A stretch of DNA of 64,000 nt from Adlercreutzia sp910585575 (GTDB lineage Bacteria > Actinomycetota > Coriobacteriia > Coriobacteriales > Eggerthellaceae): NCBI RefSeq assembly GCF_951801035.1, contig NZ_CATOKT010000006.1. One strand, 5' to 3'. Under the pieces are notes generated by a model. It worked only from the letters and a program-made list of their open reading frames with translations. It was not told the DNA's origin and made no database searches. How positions within the stretch are numbered: the first letter of the stretch is position 1; each line of letters opens with the position of its first letter. Positions 1-9,040 of this stretch are shown here, piece after piece. The translations under genes were made by a program, and so were the position numbers.

Positions 1-37
1 TGACGAAGGTAAGGGCAAGATAGCCGAGAACGATCAT
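1..37 (-). CDS. Start of a membrane protein gene cut by the window edge, possibly PlsY
   Basis: Only the first twelve codons are present: an ATG at 35-37 followed by a very hydrophobic start (MIVLGYLALTFV). It begins just after the der stop codon, so it is probably co-transcribed and possibly translationally coupled with der. The hydrophobic start would suit the acyl-phosphate glycerol-3-phosphate acyltransferase PlsY, often found beside der in other Gram-positive bacteria, but twelve residues cannot prove this. Confidence 0.4.
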   Translation of the reverse strand, partial: MIVLGYLALTFV

Positions 38-40
38 GGA

Positions 41-1354
41 CTAGTCTTTCTTCTTGAACTTCAGGCGGATGGGCGTACCGGTGAGGTCGAAGGCCTCGCG
101 CATGCGGTTCTCCAGGTAGCGCTCGTAGTTGTCGTCCACGACATCGGGGCGGTTCACGAAGAAGGTGAAGTGCGGCGGGCAGGTGCCCGTCTGCGTGACG
201 TACTTCATGCGCAGGATGGCTTTGCCCTTGGACACGGTGTGGCCGGTCTCGCGGATGCCTGCCAGCCAGCTGTTCAGTTGGTTGGTGGGAATGGTACGGC
301 TGTAGTTGGCGTAGACCGAGTCGATGGCGTCCCAAATGCGGTCGACCTTCTTGCCCGTCAGCGCGCTGATGGCAATGACCGGGGCATAGCCCACGAAGGT
401 CATGCGGTCGGCAATGCGCTCGCGGATCTTCTCCTTGGCCTCGGGGCCCTCTACGATGTCCCACTTGTTGAGCACGATGACCATGGCGCACCCGCGCTCG
501 GCGGCATAGCCGGCCACGCGCTGGTCCTCATTGGTGAGGCCCAGGGTGCCGTCGATGACCAGCAAGGCCACATCGGCGCGGTCGATGGCGCGCATGGCGC
601 GCACGAAGCCGTAGTACTCCACATCCTCGTCAATCTGGCTCTTGCGGCGCAGACCTGCTGTGTCCACGATGCGGTACATGGTGCCGTCGTGCTCCACCAG
701 CGTGTCGATGGCATCGCGGGTGGTGCCGGCCACGTCGGACACGATGGAGCGATCGTTGTTGGTCAGCTTGTTGGTAAGCGAGGACTTGCCGGCGTTCGGA
801 CGCCCGATGATGGCCACGTTGATGGCATCCACTTCCTCTTCCGGCGTCCAGTCGGTCTTGCGCAGCACGTTCACCACGTCGTCGAGCAAGTCACCCGTGC
901 CGTTGCCGTGCTGAGCGGAAACGGGCCACGGATCACCCAGGCCCAGGGCGTAGAACTCCCACACCTCGTCCATGCGCGCCGGGTTGTCCATCTTGTTCAC
1001 CACGGGGAACACCGGCTTGCCGGACTTCTGCAGAATGCGCGCCACCTCTTCGTCGTCGGCGTTGATGCCGGTTTTGCCGTCCACTAAGAAGATGATGACG
1101 TCGGCCTCGCGGGTGGCCTCGAAGGCCTGGGCGCGGATGGAACCCTGGAAGGCGTCCTCGTTGCCCATTTCGATACCGCCGGTGTCGATGAGCATGAACT
1201 CCATGCCGTTCCAGTCGGCCTTGTGGTAGCTGCGGTCGCGGGTGACGCCGCGCATTTCGTGCACGATGGCATCGCCGGTTTGGGCGATGCGGTTGACCAA
1301 GGTGGACTTGCCCACGTTGGGGCGGCCCACGATGGCGACGATGGGAAGAGCCAT
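41..1354 (-). CDS. der: Ribosome-assembly GTPase Der (EngA)
   Basis: Essential cytoplasmic GTPase that helps mature the 50S ribosomal subunit. The 437-residue product has the diagnostic tandem G domains: a first P-loop GRPNVGKST at residues 10-18 with NKMD at 120-123, and a second P-loop GRPNAGKSS at 184-192 with a later NKWD. A C-terminal KH-like domain ends in a lysine-rich tail. The frame is open further upstream, but ATG 1352-1354 has a GAGGA ribosome-binding site eight bases before it and matches the family start. It follows the DUF512 gene by about 20 bases and is probably in the same operon. Confidence 0.97.
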   Translation of the reverse strand: MALPIVAIVGRPNVGKSTLVNRIAQTGDAIVHEMRGVTRDRSYHKADWNGMEFMLIDTGGIEMGNEDAFQGSIRAQAFEATREADVIIFLVDGKTGINADDEEVARILQKSGKPVFPVVNKMDNPARMDEVWEFYALGLGDPWPVSAQHGNGTGDLLDDVVNVLRKTDWTPEEEVDAINVAIIGRPNAGKSSLTNKLTNNDRSIVSDVAGTTRDAIDTLVEHDGTMYRIVDTAGLRRKSQIDEDVEYYGFVRAMRAIDRADVALLVIDGTLGLTNEDQRVAGYAAERGCAMVIVLNKWDIVEGPEAKEKIRERIADRMTFVGYAPVIAISALTGKKVDRIWDAIDSVYANYSRTIPTNQLNSWLAGIRETGHTVSKGKAILRMKYVTQTGTCPPHFTFFVNRPDVVDDNYERYLENRMREAFDLTGTPIRLKFKKKD

Positions 1355-1373
1355 GATGTGTTCCTCGCGTTTC

Positions 1374-2804
1374 TTACAGCGCCGGCGGGGCGGCCAGCGC
1401 GATGATCTCAGGAAGAAAATCCAATGGGTTACAGGATACCACGTGTATACGGGTCGCCGTCTCCGTTTCCATATCCTGCACGGTAGCATCGTCAAGCGTC
1501 ACGCCGTTGTCATTCAGAATGACCTTTGGGAGGAGGAAGAGGTCGCCAGATGCTTCCTTTATTGCCTTCTCGATGTCGCAGGCGCAGAGGAGGCCGGTTA
1601 CGTTTACGTTGCCGCCGAAGTAGTCATTCTTCACCGTAAGGGGGATCAGGCAGCCGGCCAAGGGGCTTTTGGCAATCATGGCGTCGAGGAAGGGCTGCAT
1701 GGCTTCGCCGATGATATAGCAGGCGGTGAGGCCGGCGGCCTTGAGGGCCTCGGCGGTGCGAGCGGCTAGGCCGCTGGCTACGGCCTCGTTGAACTCGTCG
1801 ACGTAGCTGCGAACGATGCCAATGCCGTCCTCGAACATCTCGTAGTCGCCGTAGTCGCTGGCGGGCGGGATGTGCTCGGGGGTGTCCACGCCGTACGCAT
1901 TCACGTAGAACTCGTCGGCGGCGAAGACCCAGGGGGTGCCGCGCTCGGCGCGAGCGCGCTCCTGGAAGGGGCGGATGACCTCGATGACGCCGCGGGCTGC
2001 CTCGGGCGTGGTGAAACTCTCGTGGAGCTCGGTCTGGTGCTTGGTAAAACCAAGGGGCACGATGCCGACGCCGCTCAAGCCCGGGCGCTGCCAGGCCCAG
2101 TCCAGAGTCTCGCGCAGGGCGTCGCCGTCGTTGATGCCGGGCATGAGCACAATTTGCGCATGGGCCTGGATGCCCGCGTCCAGCAGGCGGTCGAGGGCGT
2201 CAAGGCCGTGCTGGGCGTGACGGCCGATCATGCGGCGGCGCAGGTCAGGGTTGCTGGCGTGCAAACTCACGCGCAAGGGACTGATGTGCTGCTCGATGAT
2301 GCGCGCTTCATCCTCGGGCTTCAAATTCGTCAGCGTGACGAAGGTGCCCGAGAGAAAGCTTAAGCGGAAGTCGTCGTCGCGCAGGGAAAGCGAGGCGCGG
2401 GCGTCGTCGGGCAGCTGGCGCATGAAGCAGAAGATGCAGGCATTGCGGCAGAGCTTCACCCGATCGAAGAGCACGCCGTCGAAGGTGAAGCCCCAGTCCT
2501 CGCCGGGGTCGCGCTCCAGCTCCACCTCCCCCGCCTCGCCATCAAGGTCGATATAGCCCACGGTGATGACGTCGTCGGCGGAAAGCCAGCGCCAGTCGAT
2601 GATGTCGCGCAGAGGCGCGCCGTCCACGCTGGTAAGGCAGCAGCCGGGCTCGAACCCTGCGTCGTCGGCAGGGCTTTCAGGGTCGACAGCCGTAATGCGC
2701 GCCGCCGGGCCGCCGCACGCGGCTGCAGCCGCATCGGCGGGGGCCACGGCGCAAGCCGCGCAGGCAGCGTCGCGCTCGATTTCTTTTCCCGGGTAAACAG
2801 CCAT
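1374..2804 (-). CDS. DUF512 radical-SAM protein with N-terminal PDZ-like domain
   Basis: Product of 476 residues. After a 30-residue Ala/Cys-rich lead comes a PDZ-like segment (about residues 33-95, ITAVDPESPADDAGFEPG). Next is a radical-SAM-type cysteine cluster CRNACIFC (CxxxCxxC), then the DUF512 C-terminal half with the ending motif VKNDYFGGNVNVTGLL. The family is conserved in Firmicutes and Coriobacteria, usually beside der, but its reaction is not established to my knowledge. It begins three bases after the ispH stop and runs into der, so the three genes look like one transcription unit. Confidence 0.88.
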   Translation of the reverse strand: MAVYPGKEIERDAACAACAVAPADAAAAACGGPAARITAVDPESPADDAGFEPGCCLTSVDGAPLRDIIDWRWLSADDVITVGYIDLDGEAGEVELERDPGEDWGFTFDGVLFDRVKLCRNACIFCFMRQLPDDARASLSLRDDDFRLSFLSGTFVTLTNLKPEDEARIIEQHISPLRVSLHASNPDLRRRMIGRHAQHGLDALDRLLDAGIQAHAQIVLMPGINDGDALRETLDWAWQRPGLSGVGIVPLGFTKHQTELHESFTTPEAARGVIEVIRPFQERARAERGTPWVFAADEFYVNAYGVDTPEHIPPASDYGDYEMFEDGIGIVRSYVDEFNEAVASGLAARTAEALKAAGLTACYIIGEAMQPFLDAMIAKSPLAGCLIPLTVKNDYFGGNVNVTGLLCACDIEKAIKEASGDLFLLPKVILNDNGVTLDDATVQDMETETATRIHVVSCNPLDFLPEIIALAAPPAL

Positions 2805-2807
2805 AGC

Positions 2808-3674
2808 CTACAGCGTCTTCAGGAACGCTTCGACGGCGGCGATTTGGTTCTCAGGCGTGCTGGCGCCCGCGGTGACGCCCACGCGGGCGCAGCCATCAAA
2901 GGCGACCGGGTCCAATTCGTCGGCCGACTCGATGTGGAAGGTGCGCGGGCAGGTGAGAGCACACACCTCGGCGAGGCGGGTGGTGTTCGACGAGTTGCGG
3001 CCGCCGATGACCACCATAGCATCCACATTGGCCGCCAGCTCGGCAGCGGCCTCCTGGCGCTGGCGCGTGGCCGAGCAGATGGTGTTCTTCACGATGGGGG
3101 CAAGGCCGGCCTCGGTGAGCGCGGCCACCACTGCCTCCAGGTTCTCGCGACGCTGGGTGGTCTGGGCCACCACGCCCACGGGATCGTAGAGCCCCTCGGG
3201 GATGTCGGCGGGGCTCGCCACCACGTCGACCTTGCCGCCGGCCTGGCGAGCCCAAGCGGTCAGGCCCTCCACTTCGGGGTGGCCCTCCTCCCCCACCACA
3301 ATAACGCGGCAGCCCTCGTGGGCCAGCTCGGCCGCAGCAGCCTGGGCGCGGGCCACGTGGGGGCACGTGGCGTCGACCACCGCGAAACCGCGCTCGCGCA
3401 CAGCACCCAGCACCTCGGGGGTCACGCCATGGGAACGGATGACCACCGACGGAACCTCTCCCTCCCCTTCGCTCGCGGGTGTCCACTCAATAGCCGCAAC
3501 ATCGTCCACGGGCTCGGCGCCGCGCTCGGCCAAGTCGGCCACTACCTGGGGATTATGGATGAGCGGCCCCAGCGTGTAGGCAATGCTTCCGTCGGCAATG
3601 ACCTCGTCGGCCATGTCCAGCGCACGCTGCACGCCATAACAGGCCCCGGCCCGTTTCGCACGAACAACTTCCAC
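2808..3674 (-). CDS. ispH: 4-hydroxy-3-methylbut-2-enyl diphosphate reductase (IspH/LytB)
   Basis: Catalyses the last step of the MEP isoprenoid pathway, reducing HMBPP to IPP and DMAPP with a 4Fe-4S cluster. The 288-residue protein has the three cluster cysteines at C12 (GACYGVQRAL), C104 (DATCPHV) and C200 (KNTICSAT). It also has the SHGV (residues 81-84) and GEEGHPE motifs. Length and motifs fit a complete enzyme without the S1-domain fusion seen in some Firmicutes. The gene opens the ispH-DUF512-der set. A 250-base repeat-containing gap separates it from plsC upstream. Confidence 0.97.
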   Translation of the reverse strand: MEVVRAKRAGACYGVQRALDMADEVIADGSIAYTLGPLIHNPQVVADLAERGAEPVDDVAAIEWTPASEGEGEVPSVVIRSHGVTPEVLGAVRERGFAVVDATCPHVARAQAAAAELAHEGCRVIVVGEEGHPEVEGLTAWARQAGGKVDVVASPADIPEGLYDPVGVVAQTTQRRENLEAVVAALTEAGLAPIVKNTICSATRQRQEAAAELAANVDAMVVIGGRNSSNTTRLAEVCALTCPRTFHIESADELDPVAFDGCARVGVTAGASTPENQIAAVEAFLKTL

Positions 3675-3730
3675 GAATCCAACCTTTCACTCGTCCGATT
3701 GGCTGGAAAAGCCCGATATTGGAACAGAAC

Positions 3731-3889
3731 CCGTCCAAAATCGTCTTTTTGAAGCCAAAAACCTTGCAATACAAGCATTAACGCGACATTTTCGATCTTC
3801 AGCGTTCCAAAATCGCTCTTTTGCAGCCAATCGAGCCTCACTTTCTTTCATTTCGAGGCCATCGGTTACAAAACCGCCATTTCCAAGCC
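3731..3889. repeat. Three degenerate direct repeats in the plsC-ispH gap
   Basis: Three ~27-base units lie at 3731-3756, 3802-3828 and 3863-3889. They share the pattern CGKTYCAAAATCG followed by a T-rich run and MAGCC (plus-strand reading). Unit starts are about 71 and 61 bases apart. The 3675-3926 gap has no convincing gene; short open frames there have no ribosome-binding site. Related AAAAATGAGCGRTTT strings occur in other gaps near 39612 and 49736. Confidence 0.55.
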
Positions 3890-3926
3890 ACACCAGCAAG
3901 GATCAGTTCGGGCAGAAGCACGTTTT

Positions 3927-4814
3927 CTATGCGTCTCCCGCAGCCTTCTCGGCCTTAGCGGCCTCCTTGGCTGCCTTGGCCGACGCCTTGGCGCGGGCGG
4001 CCTCAGCCAGTTCCTCGCTGGTGTGGCGGGGCACCGGATGCTCGGCAAAGACCGCGGTGTAATCCTTCGCATCGGGGAACAGTGCCGGCATGTCCACCTC
4101 TTCGGGCTTCACGTTGTAGAACAGCGCGAAGCACTCGCGCAGCGCGTACCAGGAACAAGCTTCCAGGCGGTCGTCCTTGGGCAGAAAGTCGAAATCGCTG
4201 ACCAAGATGGGGTCGCCATAATCTACGGTCACCTTCGGAAAATGCACACGCTCGCCCTTGTTCTTGATCTTCTCCACACCGCGCACGGTCATGGGTAGAA
4301 TGGGCACCTTCGCCATACGGGCGATCATGGCCACGCCGGCATGGATGTCGGGCTTGCGGTTGCTCTTGCCGCGACGCGTGCCCTCGGGCAGGATGCCCAC
4401 CAGCTCTTGGCGCTTCAGCATGCGCACGGCGCGTTTGATGGAGGTCATGTCGGCGGTGTCGCGCTTCACTGGGAAGGCACCGACGCGCGAGAGGATTTGG
4501 CCCAACAGGCCGCCGGCGTTGTCGAACAGAGAATCGCGCCCCATGAGGCGCACCCACTGCGACGGGCGCGCAGCCAGGTACATGAACACCACGTCGAAGA
4601 ACGAGGTGTGGTTGCAGATGACAATGGCGCCCTCAGCGTTTTGGAAGGCGCGCAGCTTCTGTCGGTTGTCCACCCGATAGCGGAACAGCAACTTGCACAG
4701 ACCGCCGATGACAATCCAGGCCAGGTTGCCGAACCAATGCGGGATCTCCTTCTTGCTGGGCTCGCCGCCCAGATCCATATCCCACATATCCTCGTATTTC
4801 AGGAATAAACTCAT
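3927..4814 (-). CDS. plsC: 1-acylglycerol-3-phosphate acyltransferase (PlsC family)
   Basis: Transfers an acyl chain to lysophosphatidate at the cytoplasmic membrane during phospholipid synthesis. The 295-residue protein carries the acyltransferase HX4D motif (NHTSFFD, H69 to D74) and the later PEGTR substrate-binding motif. It ends in a lysine/alanine-rich tail of about 30 residues. ATG at 4812-4814 is chosen because it has GGGAG about nine bases upstream; the frame is open a further 19 codons. It lies downstream of cmk, from which copy 1 of the dispersed palindromic element separates it. Confidence 0.9.
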   Translation of the reverse strand: MSLFLKYEDMWDMDLGGEPSKKEIPHWFGNLAWIVIGGLCKLLFRYRVDNRQKLRAFQNAEGAIVICNHTSFFDVVFMYLAARPSQWVRLMGRDSLFDNAGGLLGQILSRVGAFPVKRDTADMTSIKRAVRMLKRQELVGILPEGTRRGKSNRKPDIHAGVAMIARMAKVPILPMTVRGVEKIKNKGERVHFPKVTVDYGDPILVSDFDFLPKDDRLEACSWYALRECFALFYNVKPEEVDMPALFPDAKDYTAVFAEHPVPRHTSEELAEAARAKASAKAAKEAAKAEKAAGDA

Positions 4815-4851
4815 TGAAAAGCACTCCCTACAAGAGTTGAGCGAAGAGGAG

Positions 4852-4953
4852 CACGGGGTGGTGCTCACCAAGCGAGTTCCGCAGCGAACGAAACAGCCCG
4901 GTGGGCTGTTTCGCCGAGCGAGGACTGTTTGAGCGACTGAGCACTACCCCGTG
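4852..4953 (-). repeat. Dispersed palindromic intergenic element, copy 1
   Basis: About 102 bases between cmk and plsC. The outer arms are CACGGGGTGGTGCTCA (4852-4867) and its near-exact reverse complement at 4938-4953. The central hairpin is a perfect 10-bp stem, GAAACAGCCC (4890-4899) against GGGCTGTTTC (4903-4912), with a 3-base loop. The core is shared with copies at 37295 and 46011, in the same orientation relative to transcription. Confidence 0.85.
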
Positions 4954-4970
4954 ATCCGACTTTGGCAGAG

Positions 4971-5645
4971 CTACGACTGCGCCTTGCGGGCCAACGCGCA
5001 GATGTCCTCGATGACTTCCTCAATATAACGGCCCGTGGAATCCATCTGCACGGCGTCCTCGGCCGCCCGCAGCGGCGCCGTCTCGCGGGAGGCATCGGCC
5101 TCGTCGCGGCGGCGCAGATCGGCCAGCACCTCGTCGTAGTCGATGGAGCCGATGCCGCGATCGACGTTCTGGCGCACGCGGCGATGGGCACGCTCTTCAT
5201 CCGACGCCGTCAGGAACACCTTCACGGCCGCATCGGGAAACACCACGGTGCCGATATCGCGACCCTCCACCACGTAGTTGCCGGCATTGCCGATGCGACG
5301 CTGCTGATCGAGCAGAGCCGCGCGCACAGCGGGCACCGCGGAGACGGGGCTGACGGCGCGGTCGATTTCAGCGGTGCGAATGGCATCGGTGACTTCGTCG
5401 TCGCCGATGAACACGCGACGGGGCACCGGGTCGCCCTCCACATGGCCGAAGGCAATGTCGTAGGTGCGGGCGATGGCCCCCAGGCCCTCCTCATCGTCAA
5501 GCGCAACGCCGTCCTGCAGCGCGCGCCAGGCGATGGAGCGGTACATGGCCCCGGTATCGAGGCAGGAGAAGCCCAGCTCCTTGGCCACCGCTTTGGCCAC
5601 GGTGGACTTGCCGGCCCCCGAGGGGCCGTCGATGGCGACGATCAT
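4971..5645 (-). CDS. cmk: Cytidylate kinase
   Basis: Phosphorylates CMP and dCMP with ATP for nucleotide synthesis. The 224-residue product starts MIVAIDGPSGAGKST, giving a P-loop at residues 7-15. It has the typical CMP-kinase region LDTGAMYRSIAWRAL and the later VVEGRDIGTVVFPDA. The start codon overlaps the aroA stop by one base (TAATG), so translation is probably coupled. Length is normal for the family. Confidence 0.96.
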   Translation of the reverse strand: MIVAIDGPSGAGKSTVAKAVAKELGFSCLDTGAMYRSIAWRALQDGVALDDEEGLGAIARTYDIAFGHVEGDPVPRRVFIGDDEVTDAIRTAEIDRAVSPVSAVPAVRAALLDQQRRIGNAGNYVVEGRDIGTVVFPDAAVKVFLTASDEERAHRRVRQNVDRGIGSIDYDEVLADLRRRDEADASRETAPLRAAEDAVQMDSTGRYIEEVIEDICALARKAQS

Positions 5646-6988
5646 TATTTCACCAGGCCTTTCAGGTCAGCGAGGAAATCGGGGTAACTTACGGCCACGC
5701 AGGTAAACTCCGTGACGTTGACGGGCACGCGCCCGCAGGCGCCTACCAGCGCCCAGGTCATGGCCAGACGATGGTCGCCATGGGAATCGAATACGAGGCC
5801 CGCAGGCACCTGCAAGTTGGGGTTGCCCTCCACGTAAAGGTCGTCCCCCTCTTCCCAGGCGTCGACGCCCAGCTGGCCCAGGCCCTCGATGATGGCGGCC
5901 AAACGATCGGATTCCTTCACGCGCAGCTCGCCCACCTCGTGGAACACGGTGATGCCGCGGGCATGGGCGGCCACCAGGGCCAGCACGGGAATCTCGTCGA
6001 TGACCGAGGCAATGTGCTGCGAGGGAATCTCGCAGCCGCGCAGCGTGGGCGTGTAGTTGATGGTGATGGCGCCACGGGGCTCCTTGCCCTCGGCGCCCTC
6101 ATAGCTCTCGCGAATGTCGGCGCCCATGCGCTCCAGGGTGCGCACGAAGCCGATGCGGGCCGGGTTGAGCGAGACGTTCTCGATGCGCACCGAGCTGCCG
6201 CGAGCCAGAAGCGCCGCCGCAGCCACGAAGGCGGCCGAGGACGGATCGCCCGGCACCACCACGTCGGAGGCCAGCATCTCGGCCGGCCCCTGCACCGAGG
6301 CCACGCGGGTACCGGCCGTGGTGGGCACATTGAACTCGGGGAGCATGAGCTCGGTATGGTTGCGGGAAGGCGCCGGCTCGTTCACCGTGGTGGTGCCGTC
6401 AGCGAAGGTGCCGGCCAGCAGCACGGCCGTCTTCAGCTGGGCCGAAGCCATGGGAGACGTGTAGTCGATGGCCCGCAGCTGCCGTGAGCCGCACACGGTG
6501 ATGGGCAGGTGCTCCGGCGTTTCCGGTTCGAAGTCGCAGCCCATCTTCGCCAAGGGCGCCACAATGCGGCGCATGGGGCGCTTTTGCAGGCTGGCATCGC
6601 CGGCGATGGTAACCTTGATGTCCCACGGGGCCACGATGCCCATGAGCAGGCGCGCCGTGGTACCGGAGTTTCCGCAGTCGATGGGGGCATCGGGCTGGGC
6701 CGGACCCTGCTGGCCCCAGCCGGTTACCGTACCGGCCAGCGTGCCGTCGGCCTGACGGTCCAGCAGCACCGAAGCGCCCAGGGCCTCGACGGCGCGGATG
6801 GACGCGCGAACGTCCTCGGAATCGAGGACGCCCGTCAAATGCGAGGTGCCCTCGGCCATGGCGGCGAACAGCACGGCGCGGTGGGAAATGGACTTATCGC
6901 CGGGAACCGTGAGGGATCCCTCAAGCGGACCTCCCAACGGTTCGATGATGGTGTACGGCGGCAGCGTGACCGATTCACTCGTCGACAT
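5645..6988 (-). CDS. aroA: 3-phosphoshikimate 1-carboxyvinyltransferase (EPSP synthase)
   Basis: Joins shikimate-3-phosphate and PEP in the shikimate pathway. The 447-residue protein has the N-terminal PGDKSISHR (K32 region), the NSGTTARLLMG loop and the C-terminal DHRLAMTWAL motif of EPSP synthases. It overlaps the tyrA end by 14 bases and cmk by one base. tyrA-aroA-cmk therefore form a tightly coupled cluster of aromatic amino acid and nucleotide genes. Confidence 0.96.
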   Translation of the reverse strand: MSTSESVTLPPYTIIEPLGGPLEGSLTVPGDKSISHRAVLFAAMAEGTSHLTGVLDSEDVRASIRAVEALGASVLLDRQADGTLAGTVTGWGQQGPAQPDAPIDCGNSGTTARLLMGIVAPWDIKVTIAGDASLQKRPMRRIVAPLAKMGCDFEPETPEHLPITVCGSRQLRAIDYTSPMASAQLKTAVLLAGTFADGTTTVNEPAPSRNHTELMLPEFNVPTTAGTRVASVQGPAEMLASDVVVPGDPSSAAFVAAAALLARGSSVRIENVSLNPARIGFVRTLERMGADIRESYEGAEGKEPRGAITINYTPTLRGCEIPSQHIASVIDEIPVLALVAAHARGITVFHEVGELRVKESDRLAAIIEGLGQLGVDAWEEGDDLYVEGNPNLQVPAGLVFDSHGDHRLAMTWALVGACGRVPVNVTEFTCVAVSYPDFLADLKGLVK

Positions 6989-8177
6989 GAGCGTACTCCT
7001 TCGGCATAAGGGGACTGAACGATACAGAGAAGCCGGCGTTGATCAGCTGCAACGACAGCTGACCCACATCGCCCTCATCGGTGAGGATGAGGGACAAAAC
7101 GGCGTTGCCCTCGCTAATATGGTCGATGTCAATGGATTGTATATTGCATCCCACCGAGCTTGCAATAGTGCAGACCTCGGCCACCACGCCAGTGCGATTG
7201 ACCATGGGGATGCGCACCTCCAAAAGCTTCTCGGTGGAGGGCACCCAGGCAGCGGGCAGAGCGCGCCGGGCCTCGGCCGCCTCGGCCAGAAGGCGGGTGA
7301 AGGTCTCGCGATCGCCCTCGGCCAGGGCGGCGGAGAAGGAGCCGATGATGCCGGCCATCTCATCGAGCCCGGCGCGCAGGGCGTCCGCGTTGTCGAAGGC
7401 GATACCGCACCACAGCTTCGGGCTGCCCGCGGCAATGCGCGTGGAGTCCTTGAAACCACCGGCGGCCAGGCGCATGATGGAACGCGAATCATCGGCGTGG
7501 GCGTTGGCCAGCTGCATGAGCGAGCTTGCCACCATATGGGGCACGTGGCTCACAATGGCCACGGCCTGGTCGTGCTCCTCGCGATGGAGCGACACCACGC
7601 GGGCGTCGATGCCAGTGACCAGCTCGTGCAGGTGTTGGAAATCCTCGGGTAACGTGGTCTCGTCGGGGCAGAGAATCCAATTCGCGCCCTCGAAGAGGTC
7701 AGCGCGAGCGCCGGCAATGCCATTCTGCTCGGAGCCGGCCATGGGATGCCCCGGCACGTAGCGCTCGGGCGCCGGCAGAATTTCGGCAGCTGCGGCCAGA
7801 ATATGGCCCTTGGTGGAGATGGTGTCGGTAACCACGCCCCGGTAGTCCCACGCACGCAGGCGCTCCAGGTAATCGTCCACCGCCGCCACGGGCGTGGCGA
7901 TGACCACCAGCTGGCAAGGACCCTGGATAAAGGCACGGAAGGCCTCGTCGTCGGGACCCGAGGCGGCGGACACCCAGCCGCGCTCAACGGCCGTGGCGCA
8001 GGTAGTTGGATCGGTATCAACGCCGAAGACGGTAACGCCGGGCATCTTCGCCGCCAGCGTAGCCGCCAGCGACGCGCCGATAAGGCCCAGGCCGATAACG
8101 GCCACGGCCGAGAAGGGGACGTCGGCCAGGGCGTCGGCCGACGCCCCCTCGTTTACTTGTTCCATAGCTTCACTCAT
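6975..8177 (-). CDS. tyrA: Prephenate dehydrogenase with C-terminal ACT domain
   Basis: Oxidatively decarboxylates prephenate to 4-hydroxyphenylpyruvate for tyrosine synthesis. The 400-residue product has a Rossmann NAD-binding start (AVIGLGLIGASLAA, about residues 26-40), the family motif GHPMAGSEQNG and a C-terminal ACT-like regulatory domain (VRIPMVNRTGVVAEV onward). The ACT domain suggests feedback control by tyrosine. The frame runs upstream to 8483 but overlaps relE without homology, so ATG 8175-8177 is preferred; an ATG four codons later is also possible. Confidence 0.92.
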   Translation of the reverse strand: MSEAMEQVNEGASADALADVPFSAVAVIGLGLIGASLAATLAAKMPGVTVFGVDTDPTTCATAVERGWVSAASGPDDEAFRAFIQGPCQLVVIATPVAAVDDYLERLRAWDYRGVVTDTISTKGHILAAAAEILPAPERYVPGHPMAGSEQNGIAGARADLFEGANWILCPDETTLPEDFQHLHELVTGIDARVVSLHREEHDQAVAIVSHVPHMVASSLMQLANAHADDSRSIMRLAAGGFKDSTRIAAGSPKLWCGIAFDNADALRAGLDEMAGIIGSFSAALAEGDRETFTRLLAEAAEARRALPAAWVPSTEKLLEVRIPMVNRTGVVAEVCTIASSVGCNIQSIDIDHISEGNAVLSLILTDEGDVGQLSLQLINAGFSVSFSPLMPKEYAHVDE

Positions 8178-8304
8178 AGGATGCGATTCGTTCCTCACGT
8201 GATCTGCGAATAAATCGCCTCCCATTGTATACGAACGAGCCGCCCCCGCGCCCAAGCACCCGACAGCGGCGGCGAATTTCGCACAAAGGCAGAAATGGAC
8301 TGCG

Positions 8305-8652
8305 CTACTCGCCATCCCGTTCGCCGTCGTTGTCTTCTCGCCACTCGACAAAAGCGTAGTCGTCGATTTCCTGGCGGTTGTGAATGACACGCCATACGGT
8401 AAGCGACGATTCGTCGAACGAATAGAAGATGCGATAGGAGCCCACCAGCCACGAGCGATAGTCGCGCTTTGTAAGCGTTTCATCGATGAAGGGGCGCCCC
8501 AACGTAGGCATTTCGGCCAGGCGCTTCACCGCTTCAACAAGGGCGGTGTAGGTAGAGCGCGCAGCCGTTGGATTGCGGCACACCTCTCCGAGATAGATAG
8601 CCATCGACTCAAGATCGAACTTAGCGCGCGGGCGATATGAAACCTCGCGCAT
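8305..8652 (-). CDS. RelE/ParE-family toxin
   Basis: A 115-residue protein with the ParE/RelE fold pattern: SYRPRAKFDLESMAIYL at the start, LAEMPTLGRPF, then YRSWLVGSYRIFYSFDESSLTVWRVIHNRQEI. Family members poison translation or gyrase; which applies here cannot be read. The start codon overlaps the antitoxin stop by one base, the classic coupled arrangement. The pair sits between tyrA and the defence island, a usual place for island-stabilising toxin-antitoxin modules. Confidence 0.88.
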   Translation of the reverse strand: MREVSYRPRAKFDLESMAIYLGEVCRNPTAARSTYTALVEAVKRLAEMPTLGRPFIDETLTKRDYRSWLVGSYRIFYSFDESSLTVWRVIHNRQEIDDYAFVEWREDNDGERDGE

Positions 8653-8939
8653 TACACGCCCCAGACCGCGAAAATGTCTTCCAGGGAGGCATCGACCTCT
8701 TCTTGCGTGAGCGAGGCCTTGAGGTACCGCTCCTCAATTTCAGCCTCACGCAGCTTATGGGCAAAACGCTCGTGCTGACGCTCGTCCTCGTAGGCGGCAC
8801 AATCCATCAGCACGAGGCTTGCCTTGCCGTTCTTGGTCATGAAGATGGGCTGCCGGCTCTCTTGAGCCTGCTGGCACACATCGTTCAAATTAGTACGCAA
8901 ATCGCTAATGGGGCGAATAAGGGGAACAGCAGCGGGCAT
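8652..8939 (-). CDS. RelB/Phd-YefM-family antitoxin
   Basis: A 95-residue protein with a Phd/YefM-like DNA-binding start (PLIRPISDLRTNLNDVCQQA, then PIFMTKNGKASLVLMD) and a charged C-terminal half that would bind the toxin. ATG at 8937-8939 has a GAGG ribosome-binding site; a GTG three codons earlier is an alternative. The perfect palindrome at 8952-8974 just upstream fits autoregulation by the antitoxin-toxin complex. Confidence 0.87.
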   Translation of the reverse strand: MPAAVPLIRPISDLRTNLNDVCQQAQESRQPIFMTKNGKASLVLMDCAAYEDERQHERFAHKLREAEIEERYLKASLTQEEVDASLEDIFAVWGV

Positions 8940-8951
8940 AGCAATCACCTC

Positions 8952-8974
8952 TATAAATAAGTTACTTATTTATA
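8952..8974. promoter_or_regulatory. Palindromic operator of the toxin-antitoxin pair
   Basis: Perfect 11-bp arms, TATAAATAAGT (8952-8962) and its exact reverse complement (8964-8974), around one central base. It lies 13 bases before the antitoxin start in an AT-rich patch and probably overlaps the promoter. Confidence 0.75.
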
Positions 8975-9040
8975 GATAAATATATCATGCCGAGCAACAT
9001 CGATCAATCGTTTACCCTTCCGGGAAATCGATTCAGGAGC

